A stretch of DNA of 64,000 nucleotides from Rhodeus uyekii (taxonomy: Eukaryota > Chordata > Actinopteri > Cypriniformes > Acheilognathidae). Position numbers and translations under genes: made by a program. The notes under the pieces were generated by a model that was not told the origin of the DNA, did not search any database, and saw only the letters and a list, made by a program, of their open reading frames with translations. This document shows positions 12,443 through 26,466 of the stretch, in pieces; position 1 is the stretch's first letter, and the number at the start of each line of letters is the position of its first letter. The DNA lies in contig JAWRVZ010000079.1 of assembly GCA_037043235.1 (NCBI GenBank), positions 1,526,001 through 1,590,000 on the forward strand. Reading direction: 5' to 3'.

Positions 12443-15400
12443 TCACAGAGAAGTGGTGGCAGGGTCTGGGAGGGCGCCGCTCAAATAACCACCCACGCCA
12501 TGTCCTGGTGTTTGGCAGGGGGCGGCACTTTGAGCTGAACAGCCAGTGACGGGTGAGACAGACAGGCCACGGAATAACAGGTCCATTGAAGGGAGGAGGG
12601 GCTTGAGGAGACTAACCGGGCAGAAGGCGGAGCCACCGTGAGGCGTGAAATTCACCTTGTTAGGGTCAGGGCAGGAAGGCTGAAGAGGGGCATTTCCATG
12701 ACAGGCAAGGCTGAAAAGAATTGATGTTTTGAGAAAGGTTAATGATATGCAGATTCATTAACAGGGTCTCTTCATAGTTTTTTTTCTTTTAAATCAAATT
12801 TAAGGCTCTTTAAAGTCTGAACAAATAAAAATGAATACCATATGAACTGAGTAGAGTAAGATCTATAGCAACATCCAAACCATAACTTGATTTAAACAAC
12901 TTTACAGTTATAGTTAATAAAAACAGGCTTTATAAAAAATGATAAACCTCAAATTTCATCCTTTAAAGACATTTTTAAGAAAAGGATGAGTCAAATTATA
13001 AATCATTATTTTTTAAATTATTAAATTGGCACATTGATTCTTTTTGATCCACTGGCTGAATGAAAATGCAATTTCACTCTCTGAGAGTAGGTGAAGCTTA
13101 TGGAAAATTAAAAATTTTGACTTCGAAACATCCAGTGTTCGCAATTAAATCAATCGCCTTTTAAGGTCACAACGCTATTCTTGTTTTTCTGTCCACACAT
13201 TTAAGAAGTCTTGAAATTATGACTTTCTTACACATTTATGATTTTTTATAGACAAATTTAAGTCTTAAGGATCCATGGGGACCCTGATTAAATAAATGTT
13301 AAATATTCTTCTCAGATTATCAATATTTGCTAAGAAGACCCCCTAAATCAAGATAAAGTAATTTAAATTAGACAAGAAATAATGTATATAAACAGATTTT
13401 TTTTTTATTAATTTCTTAACACTATTAATAACACTATATAAACATGTTCAACTGACTTGCCTAGTTCATGCTTTTGAACGCATACAGCAGTTTGTGTTTG
13501 CACTGAACTTACATGGCCTCTTCAGACACACGTACTCTCTCGCAGCCCTCTGGAGGTTCTCTCTGGAAGACGTATGTCTTGTTGGGACGAGGAGATGAGG
13601 ATGGTGGCTCAGACATACATGAAGGGGGAGAAGAAGGCGGACACAGCAACCCGCAAACAGTCATATCTAAACACAACACACACAGACCGATAAAGAGAAT
13701 CATCAGCCAAACACATTACACTATCAAAGTTTTTACACAGACTTACTGTCATGTGCTGACAAAATACAGTGCTCAAAAAATTAAGGGAACGTTTAAATCT
13801 CACATCGGATCTCAAATGAATGAAACATTCAATTTGATATTCTTTATATATAAACATTCTATATTTATGTGACAACAGTCAATCAATCAATAGAAACCTA
13901 AAATCAACAACACACTGAGGGGCTGGATTCAAAATCATACCAAAAATCAATGTAAAAAACTGAAGTTACAGGCTGATCCAACTTGCTTGAAGTTCATCAC
14001 AGCAACTCAAAATGTAAGTCAGGGGTGTGGATGGCCCACATGTGCCTGTATGCACTCATGATAACATTAAGCATGCTCCTGATGAGATGGCGGACGGTGT
14101 CCAAGGGGATCTCCTTCCAGACCTGGATGAGGGCATCAGTGAGATCCTGGACAGTCTTTGCTACTACTTGATGGCTGTGAATGCTCCGTGACATAATGTC
14201 CCAGAGGATCGCAATTAGATTCGGGTCTGGGGAACACGAGGGCCAGTCAATGCATCAATGCCTTCGTCATCTAAAAACTGCCTACACACTCTGGCCTCAT
14301 GAGGCCGGGCATTATCAAGCATCAGGAGGAATCCAGGGCCACTGCAGCAGCATAAAGTCTGACAATGGCTCCGAGGATTTCACCCTGGTATCTAACAGCA
14401 GGAGGGTAACCATTGGTCTGTTCGACCCTCTAAGGATATTCCTCCCCAGATCATTAATAACACACCGCCAAGTCATGCTGGATGTTGTATGTTGCACGCA
14501 CCATAACTTTCCCCACGGCATCTCTAAACTCTTTCAAGTCTGTCAATTGTGCTCAGTATGAACCTGCTCGCATTCGTAAAGAGAATAGGGCACCAATGAC
14601 AGACTTGAGTTCTGGTGTTCTCTGGCAGATGCTAAACAGGCTGCACAGTGTTGAGCTGTGAGCGCAGGTCCCACTAGGGGAGATCAGGCCTAATGAATTC
14701 GGTTTCTGACAGTTTGGTCAGAAACATGCACACCAGTATCCAGCTGGAGGTCATTTTATAGGGTTCTGGCAGCACTCCTCCTGTTCCTCCTCACACAAAG
14801 GAGCAGATAACGGTCATGCTGCTGGGTTGTTGCCCTTCTACGCCCCTGTCCTGCTCTTCTCGTGTCTTCGCCTGTCTCCCAGTATCTCCTCTATGCTCTT
14901 GAAACTGTGCTGGAAGACGCACCAAACCTCCTTGAGATGGCACAAATGGACATGCCAACCTGGAGGAGCAGGACTGCCTGTTCAAATGATTGGGTTGCAT
15001 GTACTGCCTCAATGATACAAGCAGTGAAAATGACCCTAACAAAACTAAAGACAACCCAGTCAGAAAGAATAAGAAAGGAACAACTGTCTACGTCCACCAC
15101 CTGTAAAATCCTTCCTGTTGCCTCTCCAGTGCACCAAAGCAGGTGAAACTGATTCACAATAACTCATGCTTCCTAATTAAACAGATTGATATTCCCAAAG
15201 TTTAATTGATTTGGTGTTATATATGTGATGATTGTGAGTTCTTTGAGTTTTTTGAGCAGTGAATGGCATCCCTAATTCCTACAACAGAAATCCTATAAAA
15301 TCATTACATATCACACTGTATGACATGGATCTAATAAACTTGAGTACAACATGTATGTATACTGGACAATGATGACACCTTTTGAGTCATAGGCTGCGAC

Positions 15401-18400
15401 GTAAGTTAGTATAGAAGAATAAACGTTCATCAGCATGTGCTAGTGGTAAACAAATAGAAAAGATGAATCACATTTCGGCATTTGTATTTTTTATGTGCGC
15501 TGAGAAGGAAACAAAAAAGGAAAATATTGATATGGTCATTGCTAGGGAAAAGAGGCCAACCTGATATGCCAATTATGCAAATGTGGCTCGAGGGAAGTAG
15601 TTTTATGCACCATGACGTGCCTATGTTGCAGTTTTATTGGCTTGTCAGTAGGTGTAGGTTGTGATGGAAAAATGTATCTTTACTAGACATATTCCTATCT
15701 AGCTTGCTTGACAACTTTTCTTAGTAAATAATTAAAGTTTAGGCCGAAACAGAGAATCATATGTTCGGAGTTTCTGATGATGTTTCAATAAAAGTAGTAT
15801 GCGTGTATATCTGCCAACAGGAAAACATCTAGTACGTGCAGCTGAGAAATGAACAGAACTGTGCGCACTAGCTTAGACTGTTTTGATCCTCGTGTAACTA
15901 ATGTAACTTTTGAAAGAGATATAAGCTGCCTGAGAGACACTGCTCTTTGCCTTCTCAGGACAGACGCGCTCTGTGAGAATGCCTTCTTGCAAGAATAAAC
16001 CGACTGTTCTACCTTTCAAGATCTCTCTGAATTTATTGATTCCATAAGAAGGTCCAGGTTTTGAAATTAACCTTTTCACTCACCGATGTGGCTACTAAAT
16101 GTTCAAGTTACCGAACATTTAGAACTTCTACTATACAAAAAAAAAAGAAAAGAAAGAGATATAAACTAGAATACAATATATAGAGATATTAACCAGAATA
16201 TAAACAATGTATTTACTACATCACAGCTTATGCGAGAGAAAAAAAAAGGGGGGGGGGGGGGGGTATATTTCAAACATTCATTTCTTACTTAAACTAAATC
16301 TCGTCATCCAGCCATCTCCTCCCTTCATCTTTCCTCTTCATCACCAAACATGTATTTTAGATGGACAGATCAATACAGTATAAAAGAGCATTAAAAACCA
16401 TGTGAAACAAAACAAAATTGTGTTCTCATGATAAACCAGGGTCCACTAAAATTGAAGGGTATTGGAAAATAATGTATTTGCTGTTTTTTACTTGTCCTCA
16501 GAGCTCTAACCCCAGGTAAATATCGGCACATTATTAGGTTTTTAAAATCTTCGCTATTGCTTCAATGCAAATAAGCAAGCATGCTGTTATTTGTTGTGTA
16601 GTGATGTTTATGTTCAAGTCATCCAGATATGCGCAGATTCTGTGCAATTCACAGTATATAATATATCATGATGACTCACGAGTACTTGCACTAAATCTGC
16701 GCAGATTCGGCTTACACAAACGTCCCTAGCAAACTGTGTAAACATAAAAAGTAACCTGACAAATTGGCTAGTGATTTGACAGCATTACCCGCCAAAGTTC
16801 TGGTGAGATTGCGGGTGTTCATTTCAAACACTGTGTAGGTCGTAGCATCAAACATACTGTGAGCAAATACATACATCCTTGAAGTCTTGTCTCAATTTCA
16901 CACAGAACATTAAAATGTTAAAAAACAACTATATAATGGATAAGTTAAATATTATATTACTAGTGGACACATTGCTCATTGAGTAAACCAAGTGCGACTG
17001 ACCGGCATCTGTGATGGTGCAGGGAGAGTGCGAGGGGGACAGCTGGGCAGGAGAAGGGTCACTCTGTGAAGCACTGCTGTACCTCTGAGCTGGGACGGGG
17101 GCTCTGTGACCATCTGGTACATCGAGAATCTAAAAACACACGGTGGTTACAGATGATTTGAACTAAAATTGTAGGTCAGAAACACACATACATACAAACA
17201 CACACTGACTTTGTGCTGTTCCTTTGCTGTTTCAGACACAAAGACTCCCTCCAGCTCCAGGTTCAGTCCTTCCACACTGCGTCTCAGTCTGGGGGCCAGT
17301 CGGCTCAGAGGAATGAGAGGCATCGTCTGCACACACAAAACAATCAGAGAGAGTGTCTAAGTGACAAAGTTTAAAGGAAAGCAAAAAACTAATTATACGT
17401 ATCATGGTTGTGTGTATATTATAATTTTCATATTTACATTTTGGAAAAACAAAATGAAAAGTATTTTGTGACTATTCCAATTTATGACAATTTTCATGAC
17501 AATTGATTACATTACATATATACATTTTAAAAACTACACACACACATACACATTAAAGTGAGGTAAATGCAACACATGACATATTACACTGTCATTATTT
17601 AGTAATAGCAAAAATAAAGCAAACATGGAGAAGCCATTGACAAACTAAGTAAACTCTATAATTAAATGCTAGTAGAACCACCTTTAGCAGGAATAACTTG
17701 AAGTGATCATTTTCAGCATGACTTTATCAGTCACTTACATTGTTCTGAAGGAATTTTTACCCACTCTTCTTTACAACGTGGGTTCAATTCATTGAGGTTT
17801 GTGGGCATCAGATTATAAACAGCTCTCCTAAGGTCCTGCCACATATATTTGTGCATATTCTCACCTCTATTTCTCTAATACTGTACAAAGAGAGCCACTG
17901 CTACATAAACAGCTGTGTGTGTGTGTGTGTGTGTGTGTGTGCCATATCAATGGCTGTAGCTCACTGACACCATCTAAGTAAAGCTGCTCTGTTTTTAAAT
18001 CTCTGTTGCTAGTGAGATGTGGGCTCATTTTAGAGGCTTAGCTCATAATCACAGCTCATAAACAAGCACAACCTTTATAAATGCCCTTATCTCTTCCGTT
18101 GATGTCACTGCTGTAAACAAGCTGTACAAGATGCATTCTGAAATTGTTCAGGATTATGTGTACATTCATGTTTACCTGTGTACTTCCAGGTGTGTGCGTT
18201 TGGCTGTTGTGTATGTGTTGGTGCGTGCTATCACAGTCCATGGCAGGAGGTGCATGTCTGGAGCGTTTTTGTAAGGACTGTCGGAGTTTAGCAACCTGAA
18301 GGAGAGAAACATGACGTATTAGATTGTTAGGGCTGCTCCATTATGCCAAAAATCATAATCACAAATATTTTGCTCAATATTGAAATCACAATTATTGGTG

Positions 18401-21400
18401 GGCGATATGATCAAAGATAAGAGGAGTAATTTTAGATGTCAGTGAAACTTCAAATTATCAATACTTCAGCAAAAACTATTAATAGTTTAAATTAAAGTAA
18501 AATTCCTCCAAATAGTTACAGAAGACATGTAAACAATCAGCAATACAATAAGAACAAAGAAACTAAACTACAAATGAATACAACAGAACAAAAATATATT
18601 TAATATCAAGCACATTCCGCAGTTTAGCAACAGTTGACATTGTACAACACTCAATTATTTGGCTGATTTGGATGTCAAGTTTGGGTTTTTAGGGAGGAAT
18701 GAATGTGCACTGCTGTGAAGGAAAGGTGCGCTGGACAGAATGCCACAGTAATCGTAAAACCTTGATTTTCATAATTGTTGGAAGTCGAAATCGAAAAATC
18801 AATTACAATAAATCAGCCCTATCAGAAGAAACGTGCAAAAGAGAAACCTAACAGCTATGACCTTTATATTGACCTATAGCAAATGTTACATTTCATTTTG
18901 TTCAAGCGAAGGGTGTTCTCTGGATATACTTGTAAAAAGCCTCTTATTTTACAACAGAAGTAAAATAAGAGGCTAGAATGACAATCAGCACAAAATGCTT
19001 CCTGGAAATGGGTGGAATAATGAATAATGGGTCTAAATAATAATGGTTTATGATTGGATTGTTAATGGTTGTTATTTTGTGTATTCAAAGATCATTAAAG
19101 TTTCTCACTCACATGTTATCAGACCTTCTCTGAAACACTCTACTGATGGCATTCAAGTTCCTGTCATTTCTCTCAGTATTACAGAACTTGAGATGCGTGG
19201 TATGATCAAAATATTTTATTACATTATAACATTACTTTAAACATTTTTATGTAACATACTGGTACACTATCGTTAAAAATTTTGGAGCTAGTATGATTTT
19301 TTTTTTCTGAAACATATTAACACTTTTATTCAGTTGATCAAAAGTAACAGTATACCACTCTTACAACATACATTGTTCTAAATCAGTAAAAAAAAAAAGT
19401 CATGTTGTTTGCAATATCTTATGTTTTATAGTCACATTTAGCAGCTACAAAAGATTTCTCTAAAAAGCTCATTTAGATTTTTAATAAATACTATAAATAA
19501 ATACTGCTCCTTTGAACTTTCTATTCATACTGGATACTAGGATGCTGAAAATTCAGCTTAACCATCAGAGGAGTAAATTACATTTTACACATGTAAAAAT
19601 AGAAAAGTTATACTTTTTAAAGTTATATAAATAAATACAGTCTTGGGAAGCATAACATTTAAAAACATTTTACAAAAATCTTACCATCCCTTTTACTTTT
19701 AAACTGCTTCTATATTATATAACTGTGTCATAATGCCAATATTTGGCTATAAATAGAATGGTACATCATCTCTTTTAATTATTTTCTTGTTATTTCTAAC
19801 TTTTTTAACAGTCATTTTAAATTACAGTACAAGGAATTATTTAAATAATATTATAGAGACTGGAAGGGCAAATTTGATAGTATATTTCAGCTTCCAATCC
19901 TTAGAATGAATAGATTTAAACAATAATAATGAGATTTAAGTGCAGGCCAATGGACACAGTTACACCTTTTTTTAGCAAGACAACTTTCGGTCTCAAATAG
20001 CAAACAACATTTTCCACACTTTCCAGTACTTGCCTCTCGGAGGTGTTCAGCGCTTCCCCATGATGCTGAGCGCTTATGACCGCCGCCCCCTCTCCGCCCC
20101 CGTGTCTCTTCTATCCAGGAACTGGGAGTCTAAGAAAAGAGAGAAAGCAAGCATTCATTTGACTTTGACTTTCAAAAGTGTCTATTTTAAAGTGACTGAT
20201 TTTCCAATACTCACGCCCACAATTGCGAGACATCAAAAAAAAAAAACCTTCAGCTCATTCAGGATAATCAAAACTGAACCTCCCCTCACTGAACACCAAC
20301 TATCCCAAACACTCTCAGACTTGCAGAAAGTAATCCAGACCTCTCCATTGAACACCAGACAGTTTATAACACACCCTCCTTTAACAGAGACAAACACAAT
20401 GCAAAGCGATGCTGTTCTTTCATGCACCAGTTCGAGCAAAAGCATCCGTTCCTGTGAGCGGTGCACAGCTTTCGCCAAGTGTTGACATGTTTTTCTGTAT
20501 TTCACAAATGGAAGTGAAAGCTGCTTCCACGCCTCACTAAGTACATTTGAATACAGGACAGAATATGTGACACACCTGGAACACACACATACGCCCAACA
20601 CACACAGCTGTGCGGAGACATGCATGACAGAAACCACAGACTCCCCTGCACCACATTTCATAGATAAGGAAGATAAAAAACAAACGTGTTTGTACTCAAG
20701 TGCACTCATTCAGACAGACACGTGCATACCGTCATGATATCCTGCTGAGCTGACTCTGGCAAGAAGTGAGAGCCCACCTAGTGCACACTAGACCGCCGAA
20801 CACTGAACGGTTTTTCTCCAAGTGACCCAATCACTTAGCTCCATCTCAGAGCTTATCGTAACCCAAAAATTGTCCTCCTCCTATGTTTCTGTCCCTTTCT
20901 TTCTGTCTCTGTCAGAGGTCAAGGATATCTTTTGCGGTTGTGATGCTAATGTAACAACATGGAGTTGGAGTAAGCCATATTAAAACATGTCACCACCTCC
21001 GGCCCCCAGGGTGCGAGATCAGCATTAAGCACGTCCGCTCAGTGGCTGGAGGTTTCACATGGCTGAGTGGGGGCAGGGACGCGAGTTGATTTAAATTTAA
21101 ATTCAGCCTCGATTCCTATCTGCCCGGACACCCGCTTGCCCGCCCGCCCACCCACATCAGGCTGCCGTGGGATTAGGCCTATAAACGGACATTCAGTTTG
21201 AGGGTCTGTATGCGCAGCACGCTACATGCTGGCTAAAGTTTCAGAAGTCCCCATCTGCACTTAAGAGGGTATTGAGATCGGGGGTTGGGCAGAGTCGAGT
21301 GTCTTAAGATTGTACAATTGTTAACCGTTGCATATCCACTAAAAAGTGAGCTGCATTTGATCGACAATGAAGAAATGGATGACAAAGTGAATACATGAAA

Positions 21401-24400
21401 GTAGGGTGTGAATGGGGGTTCTGCTTGTGCATTGTGTGTGTGTGGCAGGGGTTGAGGGGGACGGTCACTATGAAGGTCATGTTAAACAAAACCTTTTTTG
21501 GGTGACCGGTTATCAGTGCGAGCATAGCAGATCACCTGCTGAGAGTCAGACAGTCTGGATGCGACCACCATCCATAACAAAAAAACATTCTTGTCTATTC
21601 CCATGATGGCAAAGATGAATTTTCAGCATCATTACTCAAGTCTTCAGTCACATGATCCTTCAGAAATGATTCTAATATGATGATTTGATGCTTAGGAAAC
21701 ATTTCATATTTAGTTGTGCTGCTTTCAAGATTTTATGACGAACAGAAAGTTAAAACAAACAGCATATAAAGTAAAAAATAAAGGATTTTGTTTTTGTTCT
21801 TGTTACTGTGACTTAATCAATTTAATTTAATGTGTCAATGCTAAATAAAGGCATTCATTTCTTTAATAAAATCATACTGACCCCAAACTTTTGATCACTA
21901 GAGTGTGTCCAAATGAACTGGAATCTAAACCTTAATAAACTAATCAAATCAGAATCAAACTGTAACCAAATAAGCCCCAGCAGAAAGACTTTCACCTTTT
22001 GTGTCTTACTGAATATGGCCAACCCCAGCAGGCATGTCGGAGCAGGGATCCAGGAGCCCATATGGAAACCATTTGGAAAAAACAATATGGCTGCCATTCC
22101 CAGTTGGGTTTTCCTAAACTCCTTCCATTACCAGCCAAACTCTTTCTCCCCAAAGCCAAGACCGTTCATCAGCAACCTCTTGACTCCAGCTTTCTTATAC
22201 AAACACGCTGTCCCACGGCCATTTAAGAAATATATTTCGCGAACAACACAAGTGTTAAATAAAGTGCATAAGTCTGTATGTGAATCACATGAGGCAGATC
22301 AAACCAATGGTTTATTCTACTCCCCGTTGAGTAGTAAAGACTTCACTACACATGGTCAGACAGGACCTCCTTTGTTTGCTATTAATATCACAGTCTGGGT
22401 TAAAGGAATAGTCCTCCTAAACCTGAAAACGTGTGGGAAAGATCACACTAGAGGTTCTCACCTGTGTGGCCTTGTCATTGACGCAGGTAACAGGCTGACA
22501 CTCTGGATCCCGAGGCCAGCTGCCCTGCAGGTACGGTCCCACCAAAGTGTCCAGAGACAAGGTGCGTCGTAAGGTTGGCTTCGGCGGGCGGCCCTTTGTT
22601 TTGCACTCGGCTACACAGACAGGACAGGGGACACAGAGTGAGAGATGAGATGCGATTCTTTTTTTAAATAAATGGAATTCAACAATAAAAAAGGAATACT
22701 GTCTCCCACAATACAACTTGCTGAGACTGACCCTTCATTTGTAGTGTGAACAATAAGCTGGAAGTAAACTCCATTTCAAACACAAAACAGAATAATTTGA
22801 CATTTTATTTTAAATGTAGAAATACTATATAATATAATATCATATTTGCATTTCAATACTTTTTGCATTACAGTAATGAGAATTAGGTGGGAAATGTGCT
22901 TCATTTGCGTGAAAGCAAAAAAGTCTGAAAAAGTTACAAAAACGATAAGAATGATATGGTCTACTCGTTTTAAATTCTGTTGACTGGTCTGACAAAATGC
23001 ACAACATTTAAATAGAATTACTAAAGCCTGATTTCCTATACACTGCCAGAGAGGAGAATGAGAAAAGCTAACAGCTGTTCTAAAGCTCTGGCATTAAATG
23101 TTTCTGATGACGTACTTTTTGTGTTTAATCATCCTTTCAAATTTTTCCCATGAATTTGTAAATCACACTAAGACACATTCCCAGCATGAATGACTCATTA
23201 TAAATAGACGCTGTTGTCATAACGGATGCTGAACATCCTGGTGCTTGCTTCATCAACACACTCTAGACAAGGTTGTTAAGCTCTTGCCCAAAATACTCTA
23301 GAGGATCATATGCACATGTACCAGAGATCGTTTTCTTCTGTGCATTGATCATGTCATTGAAACGAATAATGGTACACCTGATCTCAGACGTTGTCAGTTC
23401 CTTACTTAAACACTCACCTCCTCCCAGCAGTGGGTTTGGGAGACTTTTGATGGCGAAAGTTTACTCATGGTTGTTAAACAAGGCATACTTGTCTAATGCA
23501 TAGTGCATTTTGTCTCTGAGTTTGAAGGTGCGGTATCAAGCAGGTTGGGCGACTATGTGCAGAAGATTGAGACATTGTAAGGTTTCAGGGTTTATGAAAG
23601 GTTAGTCTGACATTGCACAAGTATATAAATAAAAGTGAATCTCATGAGAATATTTGCATAAATAAAACGAAGACTCTTTTTAGGCAAATTAAGACTTTTT
23701 GCATATAAAGGACATTTCCACATGGGAAAACAAGAGGACAAGGATCTTGTGTGTTGTGACGTTTTCATTACACAAAAGAATTGTAATTGCCATAATGCAC
23801 TAAATTTGAAATTAAGGTTAAAGGCGGTCCAAAGTAACTTATAAATACTCCAAATATACATTATATATTTTTTATCTTTTTTTTGCATTGTGTAACAATG
23901 TAATTAATTTGCCCACAAAAAAAAAAAAAAATCCCACAAAAAAATCTTATTTTTGCCTTTTATATTTATCTATTGTATTTATGAATTTGGCAGACGCTTT
24001 TTTCCAAAGCGATATGCATTGCATTCAAGGAACATATTGACATCCTTATCAGTTCTTCCTTTCCCTGGGAATCGAATCCATGACACTCTACTATTTGAGC
24101 TACAGAAAGGTTTTAGTATCTGGGTTTAAAAGTGATTTGTTCATGTTCTAGACAGGTTTCATGAGATCATCTGTGTTTTCTCAATAAGGCTGTACATGTA
24201 TGCTTCACAGTCCTGATAAACATAACCAATGAGCAGCACATATAAAACTAATACCCTTCTTCTACAACTATAGTGGGCAGAATATAATAATACACATACT
24301 AGCATATGGACTGAATTTACACTGAATATGCTATGGCTATGAACACAACTTCTGGCCAGCGCTTATGTACACAAGGCATATAAACACATTCTATGGCATT

Positions 24401-25990
24401 GTGCTAAATTCAGCGACGGTTAAAGAAGCTTAACAACATGTCCTTTAATAAACAGAATACACATGAACAAGAAGAAAATATTTAGACAACATTTCCCATT
24501 GATTTTTGGAGAAAAAACTGCTGAATTTAGCACAAAGGACTTCAAACTGAGAATACTATACTCATAATGGTAGCCAAAAGCATTGCCGGTGAGTCTTAAC
24601 ATTTAATGAACACACAAGCTGTGAAGAGGGGGGTGTGTAGAACTTCTTGAATGGCTGGTGTTCCAGTTCTGTGGAAATCATCCTGCGTGGGTTAGCACAC
24701 ATGACTCAGTAAGAAAGAGCACACATGCTAAGAGACCAGATGGATTTGTTGTTTACCGCCTTGGTAAATCACAATAAAAAATTATTTTGGTCACTCTATT
24801 TCAGTCTGTAGATTGTTGGGTGGAAAACCTACTCCTCTCCACCAGCCTTGTGCATTGCAAAGATCTAGTTGCAGTCAGAATCTAAGACCCTTTGTGATTC
24901 ACACATTGTCTAAAGACAAGACTTTCAAGGTATTCTCACCTAGTTGATGAAATGTTGATGTAAAATACCTGAGACAGGCAGACACCTACAAAAAAATGTC
25001 ACACTAGAACCAAAATTTAGGAAAAAACACAGAGCTATTTTTCATTTTAGCGGTTATGTCAATCATGTTCGGCCATTTCTTTAATATTGGTCTAATTGTT
25101 GCTAAACTACTTATATCTAAATCTACTTTTGGGGGGAAAAGTTAACTTCAACCATCAATGTTGTACAACACACATGTTATTATAGGCCATGTTTAATATG
25201 CAACACTCAATTTCCACAACAGGGAGTCTTTGCTCCTTCTCTCTATCCACAAAGAGGGCCTGAAAAAGTTTGAGGCACTGATATACGATACCACAGCAAC
25301 AATTAAAATAGTTCTACATAGTAACACGCAACAGGAATCGTTTCCAAATTTGACATCCAGGTGTGTAACAGCAGATCACAGGAATGTGACAGTTGTAATT
25401 TGTTTTCCCTGATTGTAACTGCAGATATTTAGGGTGAAGAAAAACAGAGCTCCTGAGAGCTGAACACACACTGTTTATGTGTTAAACATGCCAAAACGGT
25501 GATCAGAGTTATTAAACATTACAGGCAAACAATAACATCTAAAATAGACATCAAAAGTGTCTTGATACGACAGACCTGCTTTGTTTATTCAAGCCCATGC
25601 CATGCTTTGTGACCATCTTGGCCACAAAACATGTAGGGAATAAGGTGGGGGTCGTTGAGTGCTTTGAGAAACTTCTTGAACACAGTTGCACAGAAGCCAT
25701 GAAAGAGCAACTAAACCACAGGACCTCTGTAGATTATACATTCGCATTTGTATGGTTATTGTTATTATTATTATTATACTAGTACAGGAGTAGAGTTAGA
25801 GTTAAAGTGGACACTTGGGCATTTTGCTGAATAAACAGAACAGATTTATAAAGCGCTGTCTGTGAGTTTTACCTGTTTTGGTGTCTTTGCAGCGCGGTGC
25901 TGTTCGGTTCTGCAGCTGAAACGGGACCGTGGCTCGGAGGGGCTGCAGTCCTTGATTACCCACCCGGGCCACTCCACTCCGACACGACAT
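12443..25990 (-). CDS. fam117a: FAM117A family protein
   Basis: Coding exons on the minus strand, first to last: 25873-25990, 22462-22610, 20034-20129, 18176-18295, 17210-17326, 17003-17129, 13513-13666, 12443-12710. They sum to 1149 bases (382 aa plus stop), shorter than the mammalian protein of about 450. Conserved blocks are GLQPLRATVPFQLQ (exon 1), RRTLSLDTLVGPYL and CVNDKATQ (exon 2), HKRSASWGSAEH (exon 3), SVEGLNLELEGVFV (exon 5), ILDVPDGHRAPVP (exon 6), TYVFQREPPEGCERVRV (exon 7) and GSAFCPVSLLKPL (exon 8). Intron 3 has a GC donor (GAG|GCAAGT). The ATG at 25990 is the first after an in-frame TAG upstream. Serine-rich segments such as RRTLSLD and KRSASWG resemble basophilic kinase or 14-3-3 sites (inference). 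The family's molecular function is not established. Introns 2 to 7 carry several transposons. Confidence 0.95.
13767..15262 (-). mobile_element. Decayed Tc1/mariner-like transposon
   Basis: About 1.5 kb in fam117a intron 6, bounded by inverted ends: CAGTGCTCAAAAAATTAAGG on the left and, reverse-complemented, CACTGCTCAAAAAACTCAAA on the right. A TA precedes the left end. Minus-strand frames hold transposase remnants: an N-terminal helix-turn-helix-like segment (SICAISRRFGASSSTVSRA, about 14894-14950) and a C-terminal Tc1-like segment (DLTDALIQVWKEIPLDTVRH, about 14080-14150). Frames are broken by stops and shifts, so it is inactive. Confidence 0.75.
14000..15150 (-). pseudogene. Broken Tc1-like transposase
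   Basis: Remnant of the transposase of the surrounding element, read right to left. It has the DNA-binding N-terminus near 14890-15150, a middle part with stops, and a C-terminus near 14000-14190. No single frame covers it. The catalytic acidic triad cannot be assembled without joining broken frames, so I treat it as dead. Confidence 0.6.
16239..16263 (+). repeat. A9-G16 homopolymer run
   Basis: Nine A followed by sixteen G (16248-16263), in fam117a intron 6. In the fam117a transcript this reads as C16. The G-run lies on the strand opposite the transcript and could form a G-quadruplex in DNA. Confidence 0.9.
17914..17941 (+). repeat. (TG)14 microsatellite
   Basis: A pure TG dinucleotide run in fam117a intron 4. 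Confidence 0.95.
18328..18821. mobile_element. hAT-like MITE
   Basis: About 0.5 kb in fam117a intron 3. The left end is TAGGGCTGCTCCATTATG and the right end, reverse-complemented, is TAGGGCTGATTTATTG. The terminal TAGGGCTG is typical of hAT-type elements in fish. No coding capacity. No clean 8-bp target duplication is seen, so the insertion is probably old. Confidence 0.6.
19255..19920. repeat. Dispersed repeat, family 1 end plus AT-rich sequence
   Basis: The left boundary (ACACTATCGTTAAAAATTTT) looks like an inverted match to the right end of the copy at 21605-21905 (CCCCAAACTTTTGATCACTA). The following AT-rich sequence has no coding signal. The right boundary is uncertain. In fam117a intron 3. 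Confidence 0.4.
21605..21907 (+). repeat. Dispersed repeat, family 1 with terminal end
   Basis: Contains CATGATCCTTCAGAAATGAT and AATATGATGATTTG as in 7790-8040. It ends with ACTGACCCCAAACTTTTGAT and CACTAGAGTG, a recognisable DNA-transposon terminus. In fam117a intron 2. Confidence 0.6.
23983..24112 (-). repeat. tRNA-derived SINE
   Basis: Same family as 4838-4980. The minus strand has an A-box-like TAGCTCAAATAG and a B box GGATTCGATTCCC, followed by the GGCAGACGC(T)nCCAAAGCG motif in plus orientation. In fam117a intron 1. Confidence 0.7.
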
Positions 25991-26365
25991 TCCCACGGGC
26001 GCCTTGTGCTTTAAAAAGCCTTTAAAAAGTTCACGAATCTCGCAAACTCCAGCCTTTACCTAAAGCTGATACTCCAGCAAAGGTTTTCGTCCAACTTAGC
26101 CGTCAAAAAAATAACGTTTTATGGAAATATTTTTGATTTAGCACACTCGCTAGCTAGTGAGCTACTTTCTTTTGTGATGATAGTTAAGTTTTTCTAAACT
26201 AGTTTGTTTAAAAAAAATACTTTCTGTGTGGAAAAAAACATATATAATATTATGAACCGTCCTAAACGGTTTATTCCACTTGGCCTGGTAAACTTAAAGT
26301 AGAGGAGCAGAACTACATTGTATGGGTTGCTGCCAATTCTTCAATGCAAAATCTGACAACAGCAG

Positions 26366-26466
26366 CCAATCTACACGCTCGTGTTGGAGACAGAGCTCTG
26401 CACAGCGTCTAAACACATGTTTCCACTCTGATTGGCTGATGAAAAATACTACTCGCACCTTATTGG
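26366..26466 (-). promoter_or_regulatory. fam117a promoter candidate with three CCAAT boxes
   Basis: CCAAT (26366-26370) and two ATTGG (26431-26435, 26462-26466) fall within about 100 bases, 376-476 bases upstream of the fam117a ATG. No TATA box is evident. NF-Y-type promoters often have such clusters; use as a promoter is inference. Confidence 0.4.

Noticed and set aside
20030..20485. 151-codon plus-strand ORF
   Set aside because: Its start is the antisense of fam117a exon 3 and the rest is intron. No family resemblance.
21913..22572. 219-codon plus-strand ORF in fam117a intron 2
   Set aside because: It runs through a non-coding intron and then antisense over fam117a exon 2. It lacks repeats, domains or codon bias and has no recognisable family. 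Chance is likely, although its length is at the upper end.
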